Under the pieces are notes generated by a model. That model worked only from the letters and a program-made list of their open reading frames with translations, ran no database searches and had not been told where the DNA came from. A stretch of 37,366 nt of DNA from Planctomycetota bacterium. Its GTDB lineage: Bacteria > Planctomycetota > Phycisphaerae > Sedimentisphaerales > Anaerobacaceae. Position 1 is the stretch's first letter, and each line of letters starts with the position of its first letter. Positions 16,014-25,525 of the stretch are shown here, piece by piece. A program made the translations under genes and the position numbers. The stretch lies in contig VRUK01000052.1 of NCBI GenBank assembly GCA_019456195.1, positions 1 to 37,366 on the forward strand, given 5' to 3'.

Positions 16014-16199
16014 TACCTCATTATTGGTGCGATACATCGCACCCTACCTCATTATTGGTGCGATACATCACACCCTACCTCATTATTGGTGCGATACATC
16101 ACACCCTACCTCATTATTGGTGCGATACATCGCACCCTACCTCATTATTGATGCGATACGTCACACCCTACCTATTTTATTGGTGCGATACATCGCACC
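16014..16199. repeat. Right REP array, six units
   Basis: Palindromes begin at 16026, 16057, 16088, 16119, 16150 and 16182. The first four follow the same G, A, A, G order of palindrome versions as the first four units of the left array. Unit five is degenerate (gatgcgatacgtcacacc) and unit six is spaced 32 bp instead of 31. The last unit overlaps the 3' end of the symporter gene. Confidence 0.95.
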
Positions 16200-17661
16200 C
16201 TACTTGTTTTATGACGTCATTGAATTCGTTTAGGATGGTTTGGTCTTTTTGGGCGATGAGAAGGTTGATTAGGAAAATCGTTAAACAGTTTGCGATGAAG
16301 CCGGGGACGATTTCGTACATTTTATCGCTTAAACCGACCTGTTTCCATAGGACAAGTACAACTGTTCCGGTTACCATTCCGGCTAATGCCGATTGCCAGG
16401 TTGTTTTTTTGCTGTATAGTGCGAAAAGGACCAACGGGCCAAAGGCGGCGCCGAAGCCGCCCCATGCGTAGGAGACTATCTCCAGAATTGTGTTATTACG
16501 ATCCATCGCCATAACTAACGCTATGATTGAAATGATAATTACACAGCCCCGTCCAACTAAAATAATTTCCCTTTCGGATGCTTCTCTCTTTATTGCCTTA
16601 CAGTAAAAATCTTCCGAAAGGGCAGAGGATGAAACAAGTAACTGCGAATCTATAGTTGACATAATGGCTGAGAAGATGGCCGCAAGGAGTATCCCGCCGA
16701 ACCATGGGTTAAAGAGATCGCGTATCATAAAAATGAAGACTTTTTCCTGTTCTCCGCCGGTTAGGTTATCGTACATTGGAATGCTTATCAAGCCGACGAT
16801 TACCGTCCCGCATAACGACAGAAAGACCCAGATAATTGCGATGGCCATTGATTTTCCGAGTTTATCCACCGATTTGATGGACATAAATCGCACTAATATA
16901 TGCGGCTGGCCGAAGTAGCCCAGACCCCAGGCCATGCTGGAAATAATCATACAGATACAGACAGCCAATGTCCCGCCTTGCGGCATCAGGTTTGTCGATA
17001 TATCTTTTAGGGCCATCGCTTCTTTTATTGCAGAAACTCCTCCTGCGGTATTATAGGTCAGGGCCGGGACTATAATTATCGCGAAGACCATTAACGCGCC
17101 TTGCAGCAGGTCCGTCCAGCATACAGCTAAAAAACCACCCATGAACGTATAAGCGATTATGACGAGGCCGCCAATGATTACAGCAAGGTGATATGGGACA
17201 TTAAAGGTCGATTCAAACAGCTTTCCCGTTGCCACGAGTCCCGAAGAGGCGTATATGGCGAAAAATATAAGTATTATGATGGCCGAAACTATTCTAAGCA
17301 GGCCGGTAGGATCTCTGAAGCGTGCTTCGAAAAAGCAGGGCAGTGTTATCGAATTTGTTTTTTCCGTATAAACCCTGAGCCGGGCCGAGACCAGCTTCCA
17401 GTTCAGGACCGTGCCGATGAAAAGGCCGGCTGCAATCCAGGACTTTCCCATTCCGCCAAGGTAAATTGCTCCGGGGAGGCCCATCAGCAGCCAGCCGCTC
17501 ATGTCGGAGGCCTGTGCCGAAAGAGCCGTGACCCACGAGCCCATGCCGCGTCCGCCAAGTAGATAGTCTTCAATGTTGCCCGATCTTCGATAAAAGAAAA
17601 AACCGATAGCGAGCAAAACTATAAAATAAGCTATAAATGTATATAAGGTTGCTTCCGGCAT
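16177..17661 (-). CDS. Sodium/solute symporter (SSS family, PutP-like)
   Basis: A 494-residue polytopic inner-membrane protein with about 12-13 hydrophobic segments. The N-terminal region, DYLLGGRGMGSWVTALSAQA followed by SDMSGWLLMGLPGA, is a strong match to the sodium-binding core of PutP-type symporters; GGFLAVCWTDLLQGALM is another SSS hallmark. PutP carries proline, but the SSS family also carries sugars and sugar acids. The start codon of this gene is 47 nt past the stop of an exported beta-helix gene, so co-transcription and uptake of a product of that protein are plausible. The last residues Gly-Cys-Asp-Val-Ser-His come from a REP palindrome at 16182-16199 that has invaded the 3' end. 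Confidence 0.9.
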   Translation of the reverse strand: MPEATLYTFIAYFIVLLAIGFFFYRRSGNIEDYLLGGRGMGSWVTALSAQASDMSGWLLMGLPGAIYLGGMGKSWIAAGLFIGTVLNWKLVSARLRVYTEKTNSITLPCFFEARFRDPTGLLRIVSAIIILIFFAIYASSGLVATGKLFESTFNVPYHLAVIIGGLVIIAYTFMGGFLAVCWTDLLQGALMVFAIIIVPALTYNTAGGVSAIKEAMALKDISTNLMPQGGTLAVCICMIISSMAWGLGYFGQPHILVRFMSIKSVDKLGKSMAIAIIWVFLSLCGTVIVGLISIPMYDNLTGGEQEKVFIFMIRDLFNPWFGGILLAAIFSAIMSTIDSQLLVSSSALSEDFYCKAIKREASEREIILVGRGCVIIISIIALVMAMDRNNTILEIVSYAWGGFGAAFGPLVLFALYSKKTTWQSALAGMVTGTVVLVLWKQVGLSDKMYEIVPGFIANCLTIFLINLLIAQKDQTILNEFNDVIKQVGCDVSHQ

Positions 17662-17708
17662 TTTCTTGTGAAACGTATAGAGGCTTTTTTAAAGGCTCAC
17701 TAACTTCG

Positions 17709-20414
17709 TTAGCTCTGGTTTGTTAGTTTGAAATTGTCGAGATAGAAGACCGTTCTTTTTGTCGCGTTGCTGGTGAAGCCGACCCAGGTGAGTTTCTTGA
17801 ATTTTCCGTTGCCGTTGTTCAGGCCTTTGAATAGCCGCCTTTTTTGTCCGCGGATGGCCACGCTCATATCCCATTTGCCCGCTTTATTTTCGCCGAGCGG
17901 GGCGGTAATCTTAAAATGTATCCATTTGCCGATGGGTAGTTGAAGCAGAGTCCTGCCTGCTACTTTCAACTTTTTTCGGTCAAGCTGGAAATTAGGACCG
18001 ACGCCATAGGGTGACAATCGCCAGTCACGCCACTCGTAGTTTATCAGTACGCCTTCTTCGATTCGTATATCGAATTCACTGCTGGTTGTGCCTACGCTGT
18101 GATTGGGTGCGTAAACATAATGAGGATTGTAGGTGTGCTGAAGACCCCGGGCATCGACGATTTTTAAGCTGTGCTTTCCGGTAGCCGCAGTTTCATCGGT
18201 TACGAGAATGGAATCGCCTTTCTTTTCAACGTGGACTTCGGCGGTGGCAGGTTGAGAGCCGACCGGCACGGACTCAAAGTCGTCATTAATCGAAACCGGC
18301 GGCGGGTCCGGTGCGACTTCCAATGGAGGAAACGTTACGTCATTTGCTTTTTTAATCCAGGCGGGGGGGCCATAGACTCCGGCTTTTGTGTAATCGAATG
18401 GTTTGAAGCCGATATTTAAGGCGGGGGAGTTTGGCTTTAGGCGAAAGTCGAAATTTTCGGCATCGACGAACAGCGGGTCGGCGATAATCGTATCGGTATC
18501 ATGACCACTGTCCTGCCATTGTTGCATTGTCATGCCGGCGGGTTTTATCTGTTTGCCCGATGTGTTCCAGTAGCAGTTGTCCCGCATTTTCACTCTGACC
18601 TGCGTCCATCGGCCGGACATAAGGGGGCCCGTATTCCAATATACGATATTATTCTCGAAGATAAAAGACAAATGCTTCTCTACACGAGTAGCCTGGAGCT
18701 GGTGCAGTTTGCTGAAAGCCAGGATATTGTTTCTGACGATATTTTCTTTGCCGTAGTGCTGATGGAATCCGCCTGTCCTGGTGTTATAGACGAGATTGTT
18801 TTCCATGACGATGCCGGTACTACCCTCATCGGTATAAAGCCCCCAGCCGCCGTAGGAGTACGAATATATGTCGTGAAAAACATTATTGGTGACGACAGTG
18901 CCTTGCGAAGGGCCGAGCGTATAAATACCGCCCATATCGCTGAGTACGCCCCAGCCGATGTGGTGGACGTGATTGAAGCTTATGTTATTTCGTTTACAAA
19001 GGCTGTTGCTATATCCCCATCGCCAGCCAACCGATAGGCCGGTATAGAAAAGGTCTCCGATGTCGTTATGCGTGACGGCATTGTCGCCGCTTTGTCCAAT
19101 CCAAATGCCCACCGCGGAAGTATATATCCGGCCGCCTGAGCGAATGATATTGTTATCGACAGTAATATGATTCGTTCGTGATGGCTGGTCGGGGCTAATC
19201 GCCCCCTCGCCGATTCGTACGCCACCGGCACCTAAATCGTAAAGATATGATCGCTCGAGCTTGCTATTACGGCAGCCCTGGCGAAACCAAACGCCATAAG
19301 TCGCGATGTGGCTTACTTCGCAATCCTCCACTGCTATATTACGCACGCCGTCGGCCATTATAGCGGCCTCTGTAACATAAGCGGCCTGATAGGGAGCATA
19401 CCCACTTGCCAGCAGCAGCGATTGATTATGCTGAAAAACAAGGCCTTTCAATTTGATATTTTCAACGAATTCTTCTGACTCAGGCTTACCCTCGAAGATA
19501 ACGAGTTTCTCAATCACCGGTGCTACAATACGCGCTTGTGATATAGTTTCGCCGGGCAGGGGCTGATAGTGCAACATACCATTGCGAGCAAGGAACCATT
19601 CGCCGGGTGTATCCAGGGCCGCTTTGAAATTTTCCAGGTGAAAACGAGTGTTCTTCGGCCAGCCGGAATAACTCTTAAGTTTTTCGCCTACGGTAGTAAT
19701 CGTATTGGCTGTGGTATCGATTTCATTTATGAAGCGGCGGCTTATACACCATTTGTGATATGCAACCAAAGTAACATCGCGAAGTTCCGTGCTGTCAAGA
19801 TTTTGTAAAGGCGCAAGGCTTTCGTTTTGGACGGATGTGGTCCTTCGATATTTGTCTTTACTGCCCTCGACTAAAACTTCAGAAGTCGCCCCCATATAGT
19901 CGTAGAATTTATTTGGAGTGCGAGCGCGCACGGCTCGGTGGCCGTTTACGAACAACTGTTCGAAATACCATTTCCCGTTTGCAACTTCCGGTATATGAGT
20001 TTTCCAGATACCGTTTTGGCCTCGCTGAAAACCTTTAATTACTCGTCCTCCGGTGAATACTGGTCTGGCACCCGCGGCCGCTTCGTAGCTGATGGGAAAT
20101 TCTTTCGTCCCGCTGTCCTGGGGAGTTAGTATGAAAGGTTCGCTCAGGGTGTAAGTTCCATCGGTAACGATGACCCGTACAGGTTCTGTTATAGATCCTC
20201 TCGATTTCAAGCGCCTAATCTTGTCCCGAGCACCAGCTAAAGAAGCCACCGGCCCGTTCGTGCGATTTCTGTTCGGTTTTTCCCGCCGCCCCGACCACTT
20301 GTCATTACCCTGGGTGGAAACGTATAGCGTAAGAGCCTGAGTACATTGGCATGAAAATAATGAAACTAAAACGCAGCAAAAAAAAGACCTTAATCTTAAA
20401 CCATGCTTTCTCAT
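17709..20414 (-). CDS. Large exported right-handed beta-helix protein with a C-terminal jelly-roll-like domain
   Basis: A 901-residue protein with a signal peptide (residues 1-28, ending QALT). The mature start, [14 protein letters not shown], then [14 protein letters not shown], is the typical entry of extracellular beta-helix carbohydrate-active proteins. Long stretches of helix rungs follow (residues about 330-640, for example [46 protein letters not shown]). A segment after residue 720, [13 protein letters not shown] and onwards, looks like a concanavalin/LamG-like binding domain. Activity is unknown; lyase, glycosidase or sulfated-polysaccharide processing are all possible. Transcribed just before the symporter. 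The start has GAGGAG about 10 nt upstream. Confidence 0.82.
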   Translation of the reverse strand: MRKHGLRLRSFFCCVLVSLFSCQCTQALTLYVSTQGNDKWSGRREKPNRNRTNGPVASLAGARDKIRRLKSRGSITEPVRVIVTDGTYTLSEPFILTPQDSGTKEFPISYEAAAGARPVFTGGRVIKGFQRGQNGIWKTHIPEVANGKWYFEQLFVNGHRAVRARTPNKFYDYMGATSEVLVEGSKDKYRRTTSVQNESLAPLQNLDSTELRDVTLVAYHKWCISRRFINEIDTTANTITTVGEKLKSYSGWPKNTRFHLENFKAALDTPGEWFLARNGMLHYQPLPGETISQARIVAPVIEKLVIFEGKPESEEFVENIKLKGLVFQHNQSLLLASGYAPYQAAYVTEAAIMADGVRNIAVEDCEVSHIATYGVWFRQGCRNSKLERSYLYDLGAGGVRIGEGAISPDQPSRTNHITVDNNIIRSGGRIYTSAVGIWIGQSGDNAVTHNDIGDLFYTGLSVGWRWGYSNSLCKRNNISFNHVHHIGWGVLSDMGGIYTLGPSQGTVVTNNVFHDIYSYSYGGWGLYTDEGSTGIVMENNLVYNTRTGGFHQHYGKENIVRNNILAFSKLHQLQATRVEKHLSFIFENNIVYWNTGPLMSGRWTQVRVKMRDNCYWNTSGKQIKPAGMTMQQWQDSGHDTDTIIADPLFVDAENFDFRLKPNSPALNIGFKPFDYTKAGVYGPPAWIKKANDVTFPPLEVAPDPPPVSINDDFESVPVGSQPATAEVHVEKKGDSILVTDETAATGKHSLKIVDARGLQHTYNPHYVYAPNHSVGTTSSEFDIRIEEGVLINYEWRDWRLSPYGVGPNFQLDRKKLKVAGRTLLQLPIGKWIHFKITAPLGENKAGKWDMSVAIRGQKRRLFKGLNNGNGKFKKLTWVGFTSNATKRTVFYLDNFKLTNQS

Positions 20415-20692
20415 ATCGTTTTATCTCCTCTTAACGACTCCATTAAAAGTAATGAATATTTTCGCGTAGTAATTTACTCAAAAAGTATAAACCAAACATA
20501 GAGGATAAAAAAGAATAAATTAGACACATCCTTGTAATTCAAGGCACGGCACACTGGCCATCAATATCTTTTTTATTGCCAAATCCAGTCAGATTATGTA
20601 GAACTCCGCAGTATCTTTAGCTTTCAATGTATTTTTTTGCACACATAGGTGTGTTTGGCTGCGAAGGAGTTGTTAAATCCTGAAGGTTGTTT

Positions 20693-21409
20693 ATGTTCGA
20701 GAATGAAGCAGAATTAAGAAAGACCACAGAAAGAATCGTGGCGGACATGCTTTCCGTCAATCTGGCTCAGAAGAAAGTCTATACCGACAATCGCATAGGC
20801 AAAGAGTACTTCAATCTGATTACTCCGAATGCCTTTGAAAAAAAACTTATCGCTATTGCCGTTCTCGGCTATCCCGAACAGGTTGGCGTCTGGTCATATA
20901 CCCTGCTTAGCCAATCGCGCATAGCCGAATCAAGTATGGAGCCTTATTTTAACGAATTTTCAAAAAATGACTTTGGCCTAATCGCCATTAATCCCAATTG
21001 TCTGGTTCCGGACATTGATGGAGACCTATTCATTTATCAGCTTGAGCGAGTGATAGCCGATATCTCCCCTGATAAAAAAATAGGTTTCATCGGTTTTTCT
21101 ATGGGAGGTAAAGTCCTTGTCGATTTTTTACAGCAGCGTCCCGAACTCCTCGGCCGCACAGCAGGCCTGGTCTTGATTGACCCCACATTATCTAACAGGC
21201 TGGATGTTGGAAATATACGTACTTTACTCGATACACATACTTTACTCATTGCATCAAAAGGCGAAACCTACAGCCCGGGTGATATTGCCTCGGCCCTTCT
21301 ACAAATACCCAAAATTTCCATCCCCGGCATCCATGGTGAAATGCCAAATAAATCCCTTCTCCAAATCATTAACTTTTACCGGCAATACCTTTTATCATCG
21401 AAATCTTGA
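20693..21409 (+). CDS. Alpha/beta-hydrolase-fold protein
   Basis: A 238-residue cytoplasmic protein with the alpha/beta-hydrolase core: nucleophile elbow GFSMGG with Ser136, an acidic candidate Asp163 in LVLIDPT, and a late histidine in GIHGEMP. The N-terminal 50 residues are polar and lack a signal peptide. Substrate unknown. The start ATG 20693 is preferred to the in-frame TTG 20687 because GAAGG at 20682-20686 lies 6 nt before the ATG. It is the first gene of a plus-strand run; dapL follows after 73 nt. The 278-nt region upstream separates it from the divergent beta-helix gene and should hold promoters for both, but none is clear. Confidence 0.75.
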   Translation: MFENEAELRKTTERIVADMLSVNLAQKKVYTDNRIGKEYFNLITPNAFEKKLIAIAVLGYPEQVGVWSYTLLSQSRIAESSMEPYFNEFSKNDFGLIAINPNCLVPDIDGDLFIYQLERVIADISPDKKIGFIGFSMGGKVLVDFLQQRPELLGRTAGLVLIDPTLSNRLDVGNIRTLLDTHTLLIASKGETYSPGDIASALLQIPKISIPGIHGEMPNKSLLQIINFYRQYLLSSKS

Positions 21410-21482
21410 CGGATAGCTGTTGAATCGCTAAAATTGTTCACTCCTGTATCAAATAACGAGTATCAATTATCAAGGAACGAGT

Positions 21483-22715
21483 ATGACAAAGATTAATGAG
21501 AATTTTTTGAAATTGCAGGCCGGTTATCTTTTTCCGGAAATCGGCCGAAGAAAAAGGGCCTTTCAAGAGGCTAATCCGGAAGCTGATATCATCAGTATGG
21601 GTATAGGCGATGTTACCCAGCCGCTTGTTCCGGCTATCATAGAAGCTATGAAAAAAGCCGTTGAAGAAATGGGCAATAGTGAGACCTTTAAAGGTTACGA
21701 TGACGGCGGTATAGGCTATGAATTTCTAAGAGAAGCCATAAAAGAAAACGACTACAAAGCACGCGGCGTCGATATCGATATCGACGAAATTGTCATCAGT
21801 GATGGCGCAAAATGCGATACCGGCAATATGCAGGAAATCTTCAGCCTTGACAACGTAATAGCCGTATCAGACCCTGTCTATCCCGTATATGTGGATACTA
21901 ACGTTATGTCGGGCAGGACAGGCGGTCCGGCGGAGAAGGGCAGGTATGAGGGGATTGTCTATATGCCCTGCACAGAGCAAAATAATTTTGTACCCGATTT
22001 GCCAAAGGAAAGGGCCGATTTGATTTACCTGTGCTTTCCGAATAATCCGACCGGCGGGGTGGCAACAAAAGAGCAACTAAAAAAATGGGTGGATTTTGCG
22101 CGAGAGCATAAAGCGATAATTCTTTTTGACGCTGCATACGAGGCCTTTATCTCCGAGACGGAGATACCACACTCCATATATGAGATTGACGGAGCAAAAG
22201 AAGTAGCAATCGAGTTTCGCAGCTTCTCCAAAACCGCGGGCTTTACCGGGCTGCGATGCGCGTTTACAGTCATCCCCAGGGAATTACAGGCCTACACTAA
22301 CGACGGCAGGGCGGTTGAAGTCGCCCCGATATGGAAAAGACGTCACTGCACAAAGTTCAACGGCGTATCGTATGTCACCCAGGCCGGTGCCGCCGCTGTT
22401 TACAGCTCCGAAGGTAAAGAGCAAAATCGGAAAATTATCGATATCTATATGGCCAACGCCAGGCTCATCTGCAAGACCCTCAGAAAACTCGGGTTTACCG
22501 TTTACGGCGGCCTCAATGCACCATATATCTGGCTAAAGACCCCGAATGGCGTCGGTTCCTGGGAATTCTTCGATACATTACTCAACAAGGCATATGTTGT
22601 AGGCACTCCCGGGGCTGGCTTCGGTTCAGCCGGAGAAGGATTCTTCCGCCTTACCGCCTTCGCCACTCCAGACAATGTAAAAGAAGCCCTGCGGCGTTTC
22701 GCCGGTATTGTATAA
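21483..22715 (+). CDS. dapL: LL-diaminopimelate aminotransferase
   Basis: DapL makes LL-diaminopimelate from tetrahydrodipicolinate and glutamate in one step, for lysine and peptidoglycan synthesis. The 410-residue length is typical. Family signatures are visible: the N-terminal [19 protein letters not shown], the GIGDVTQPL strand, FPNNPTGG and the PLP-binding lysine Lys250 in [12 protein letters not shown]. The enzyme is found in plants, chlamydiae, planctomycetes and some anaerobes, which fits the host guess. AAGGA lies 6 nt before the ATG. The fold-type I aminotransferase core is complete with no interruption. It is followed 29 nt later by the folK fusion. Confidence 0.95.
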   Translation: MTKINENFLKLQAGYLFPEIGRRKRAFQEANPEADIISMGIGDVTQPLVPAIIEAMKKAVEEMGNSETFKGYDDGGIGYEFLREAIKENDYKARGVDIDIDEIVISDGAKCDTGNMQEIFSLDNVIAVSDPVYPVYVDTNVMSGRTGGPAEKGRYEGIVYMPCTEQNNFVPDLPKERADLIYLCFPNNPTGGVATKEQLKKWVDFAREHKAIILFDAAYEAFISETEIPHSIYEIDGAKEVAIEFRSFSKTAGFTGLRCAFTVIPRELQAYTNDGRAVEVAPIWKRRHCTKFNGVSYVTQAGAAAVYSSEGKEQNRKIIDIYMANARLICKTLRKLGFTVYGGLNAPYIWLKTPNGVGSWEFFDTLLNKAYVVGTPGAGFGSAGEGFFRLTAFATPDNVKEALRRFAGIV

Positions 22716-22744
22716 TATGGTGTTGAGTATAGGATTTGTGCAAA

Positions 22745-23863
22745 ATGATTACAGCATATATCGGTCTGGGCAGCAATTTAGGCAACAGACAGGACAACAT
22801 AAATAGTGCCCTTGGGATGCTCGCCGAAATCTCGGATATCGAAGTTGTCCGTATAAGTGAGCTAACCGAGACCACTCCGCTTGGGCAGGCCGAGCAGCCT
22901 ATGTACTTAAACGCCGTTGCCGAACTCCGAACAACCCTGAGCCCCTATGATTTGCTCAAAACTCTTATCAATATCGAAACATCTCTGGGCAGGAAGCGTC
23001 TGGAAAAGTGGTCATCGAGGAGCATTGATCTGGACATTCTACTATACGGCTCCGAGGTTATAGACAGCCCCCATTTGACTATCCCGCACCCGCAAATGCA
23101 CTTGCGATCTTTCGTCCTCGAAGGCCTTGCCGCACTCAACGGCGATTTTGTGCATCCTGTAATAAAAGAATCGTTAAGTGGATTAGCTAACAGATTGAAC
23201 GGCTGCGACTTTGTGCACAATCCCGACTTGCCGCAGCTTGTCAGTATAGCCGGCATTATCGGCGTCGGAAAAACCACTCTGGCCAAAAAACTATCTACCC
23301 GGCTCGGCTGTCAAATGCTGCCGGAACCTTATGATACCAACCCCTTCCTGCCCGATGTTTATGCAGGGAAACAAGAGCTTGCGTTGGATTCGCAATTATA
23401 TTTTTTGACTGAAAGAGTTGAGCAGTTAGATAATAGCACTTTGGAAAAGGGGCAAACATATATAAGCGACTATGTCTTTGACAAAGAGCCAATTTACAGC
23501 AGACAAACCCTGACCCCTGAGCAATTGACCTTGTACGATAAGATTTATCAATCCTCCAATTCTAAGGTTGCTTCGCCGGTGCTTGTTATATATATGCTCG
23601 ATTCTCCTGGGAATTGCCTCGAACGTATTCATAAGAGAAACCTCCCTTACGAACAGAAAATCGAACTGCAATACTTAGAAAATCTTGAAGCCGAATACAA
23701 CCAGCTCTTCAGTAACTGGAAAATCTGCCCTGTTATCCGCGTAAAAACCTCAGAGCTTGATTACACCAAAGACAACATTATTGACGATTTGGCTGAGCAA
23801 ATAAAATATTATATTGCTGAGGATTCTGTTATTACAAGTGTGGTAAAGCAAAGTAAAATATAA
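22745..23863 (+). CDS. folK: Fusion of HPPK (FolK) and deoxynucleoside kinase
   Basis: A 372-residue two-domain protein. Residues 1-160 are 6-hydroxymethyl-dihydropterin pyrophosphokinase, which activates the pterin for folate synthesis: AYIGLGSNLGNR, KWSSRSIDLDILLYG and IPHPQMHLRSFVLEGL. Residues from about 165 on are a deoxynucleoside kinase of the dAK/dGK type: P-loop GIIGVGKTT, then PEPYDTNPFL, ISDYVFDKEPIYS, and the arginine-containing LERIHKRN lid. Both domains keep their key motifs and the frame runs through without break. ATG 22745 is chosen because the pterin domain begins there; AGGA lies 10 nt upstream. panC starts 2 nt after its stop, so translational coupling is likely. Confidence 0.93.
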   Translation: MITAYIGLGSNLGNRQDNINSALGMLAEISDIEVVRISELTETTPLGQAEQPMYLNAVAELRTTLSPYDLLKTLINIETSLGRKRLEKWSSRSIDLDILLYGSEVIDSPHLTIPHPQMHLRSFVLEGLAALNGDFVHPVIKESLSGLANRLNGCDFVHNPDLPQLVSIAGIIGVGKTTLAKKLSTRLGCQMLPEPYDTNPFLPDVYAGKQELALDSQLYFLTERVEQLDNSTLEKGQTYISDYVFDKEPIYSRQTLTPEQLTLYDKIYQSSNSKVASPVLVIYMLDSPGNCLERIHKRNLPYEQKIELQYLENLEAEYNQLFSNWKICPVIRVKTSELDYTKDNIIDDLAEQIKYYIAEDSVITSVVKQSKI

Positions 23864-23865
23864 CA

Positions 23866-24717
23866 ATGGAAGCAGCAGAAACAATACAATCGATTAGAAG
23901 CCTGATAAAAGCCGCCCGTGACAGCGGCAAAATAATCGGCCTTGTACCGACAATGGGCGCGCTACATGTCGGTCATATTTCATTAATAGAAGCAGCCCGA
24001 AAGAAATGTGACTACGTCGTAGTCAGCATCTTCGTCAACCCCACCCAGTTTGTTCCCGGAGAGGATTTTGAAAAATATCCCCGGCCTTTTGAAAACGATC
24101 TGGATATTTGTCAAAAGGCGGGTGTTGATGCTGTTTTCGCCCCTTCGCCAGAGCAAATGTACCCGGTTGAAAATATTACATGGGTAAACGTCAAAAAAAT
24201 CACCGAGCCGCTCTGCGGCCAATTCCGCCCCGGCCACTTTCAGGGAGTTACCACTATTTGCACCAAGTTATTTAATATCGTTGCTCCTGACTTTGCATTC
24301 TTCGGACAAAAAGATGCCCAGCAGGCAATTGTTATCAGGCGTATGTCTGCCGATTTAAATATGCCTTTGGAAGTTGTCATTTGCCCTACAGTTCGCGAAT
24401 CCAACGGCCTGGCGGTTAGCAGCAGAAATAAGTACCTGAGCGAACAGCAGAAAAAAGACGCCGCGAATATTTACAAATCCCTCCAGAAGTGTCAACAAAT
24501 GATTGACTCCGGCGTAAAGAATACATCGGAAATTATCGACGAGATGCGTAAAATATTACAGCAGGTCCCCTCAATTGAGATAGAATATATAAGTATTGTT
24601 GACGCCGATACTCTACAAAATATCGAGCATTTTACAGGCAAAGTCCTCACTGCCGTTGCGGTTAGAATAGGCCCCGCAAGACTAATAGACAACATTCTGT
24701 TGGACACGCGAGAATAG
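23866..24717 (+). CDS. panC: Pantothenate synthetase
   Basis: PanC condenses pantoate and beta-alanine with ATP, the last step of pantothenate synthesis. The 283-residue protein has all family motifs: PTMGALHVGH (ATP-binding HxGH), VSIFVNPTQF, the pantoate and ATP loops FGQKDAQQ, and RESNGLAVSSRNKYL. It starts 2 nt after the folK fusion. Its partner panD follows at 25116, but a HicB antitoxin gene and a hicA relic lie between them. Confidence 0.97.
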   Translation: MEAAETIQSIRSLIKAARDSGKIIGLVPTMGALHVGHISLIEAARKKCDYVVVSIFVNPTQFVPGEDFEKYPRPFENDLDICQKAGVDAVFAPSPEQMYPVENITWVNVKKITEPLCGQFRPGHFQGVTTICTKLFNIVAPDFAFFGQKDAQQAIVIRRMSADLNMPLEVVICPTVRESNGLAVSSRNKYLSEQQKKDAANIYKSLQKCQQMIDSGVKNTSEIIDEMRKILQQVPSIEIEYISIVDADTLQNIEHFTGKVLTAVAVRIGPARLIDNILLDTRE

Positions 24718-24764
24718 TAATGTATAATAGATTTATAAGATTACTTAAGAGTAGGGAATTTGTT

Positions 24765-24989
24765 ATGAGAAATTTTAAAATCGTTGTAGAAAAGCACACG
24801 GATGGCTACGTGGCATATCCACTGGGACTAAAGGGCGTTGTCGTCGGGCAGGGCAATACATATGAAGAAGCACTTTCCGACGTGAAATCTGCGATTCGTT
24901 TTCATATTGAAAGCTTTGGAAAGGATGTGCTGGAAGTAGAACCGCGTATTATTGAAGCATTCGTCGCTGAAACAGGGGTAGAAGTTTGA
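24765..24989 (+). CDS. HicB-family antitoxin (toxin partner lost)
   Basis: A 74-residue protein with the HicB-like antitoxin fold: FKIVVEKHTDGYVAYPLGLKG, a typical HicB strand pattern with the degraded RNase-H-like core, followed by VVGQGNTYEEALSDVKSAI and a C-terminal tail. HicB antitoxins block the HicA RNA-cleaving toxin and often repress their own operon. ATG 24765 is preferred over ATG 24720 because AGGGA at 24753-24757 lies 7 nt upstream and the fold begins there. The toxin gene downstream is internally deleted, leaving this antitoxin without a working partner in the window. Confidence 0.85.
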   Translation: MRNFKIVVEKHTDGYVAYPLGLKGVVVGQGNTYEEALSDVKSAIRFHIESFGKDVLEVEPRIIEAFVAETGVEV

Positions 24990-25065
24990 TGGCAAAATTC
25001 CCTGTCGACGCACCCAGTCTGGAATCACAAGGGATGAGTTCTTGAAGGCTTATAGCAAGGCGTAA
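24989..25065 (+). pseudogene. Internally deleted hicA toxin relic
   Basis: ATG overlaps the hicB stop (TGATG), the usual coupling. The first nine codons read MAKFPVDAP, the normal start of this HicA group; then the sequence jumps to the family's C-terminus. In the next frame, from 25015, it reads QSGITRDEFLKAYSKA and stops at TAA 25065. The RNA-binding core with the catalytic His, about 50 residues, is missing. In frame the relic makes only MAKFPVDAPSLESQGMSS, so no toxin is produced. Confidence 0.85.
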
Positions 25066-25115
25066 AATTACCAACGGCAAAGTGGAATAGTAAACTAACA
25101 AAAGAAATAAGAATC

Positions 25116-25472
25116 ATGTTTGTAAAGATATTAAAAAGCAAGCTGCACCGTGCAACTGTTACCGACACTAAACTGCACTATCCCGGCAGTATCGCAATAG
25201 ACCCTGTCCTTATGGAAGCGGCGGGAATCCTGCCGTATGAATCTGTTTTGATTGCCGACGTAAACAACGGCAGCCGGCTGGAAACATACGTCGTACCCGC
25301 AGAACCCAACTCCAGGCAGGTTGTGATAATGGGAGCGGCAGCACAGTTGATTAAGCCAAAAGACATCGTAATCATTATGAGTTTCGGCTTTTTTACTCCT
25401 GACGAAGCCAGAGAATCTAAGCCAAAAGTAGTGGTTCTTGGTGAGAATAATAAAATTAAGGATAATGGATAA
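25116..25472 (+). CDS. panD: Aspartate 1-decarboxylase
   Basis: PanD makes beta-alanine from aspartate for pantothenate synthesis; it is made as a proenzyme that cleaves itself between Gly24 and Ser25 to form a pyruvoyl group. The 118-residue protein has MFVKILKSKLHRATVTDTKL, the cleavage site YPGSI, and NNGSRLETYV (with the partner residues) and IMGAAAQLIKPKDIVIIMSFG. Length and motifs are complete. It lies 50 nt after the hicA relic and serves the same pathway as panC upstream. Confidence 0.97.
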   Translation: MFVKILKSKLHRATVTDTKLHYPGSIAIDPVLMEAAGILPYESVLIADVNNGSRLETYVVPAEPNSRQVVIMGAAAQLIKPKDIVIIMSFGFFTPDEARESKPKVVVLGENNKIKDNG

Positions 25473-25525
25473 TATCCGCCCTTCGTCGCTCGGAAGGGAT
25501 GCAAGCAACGAGCAACGAGAAAAAA

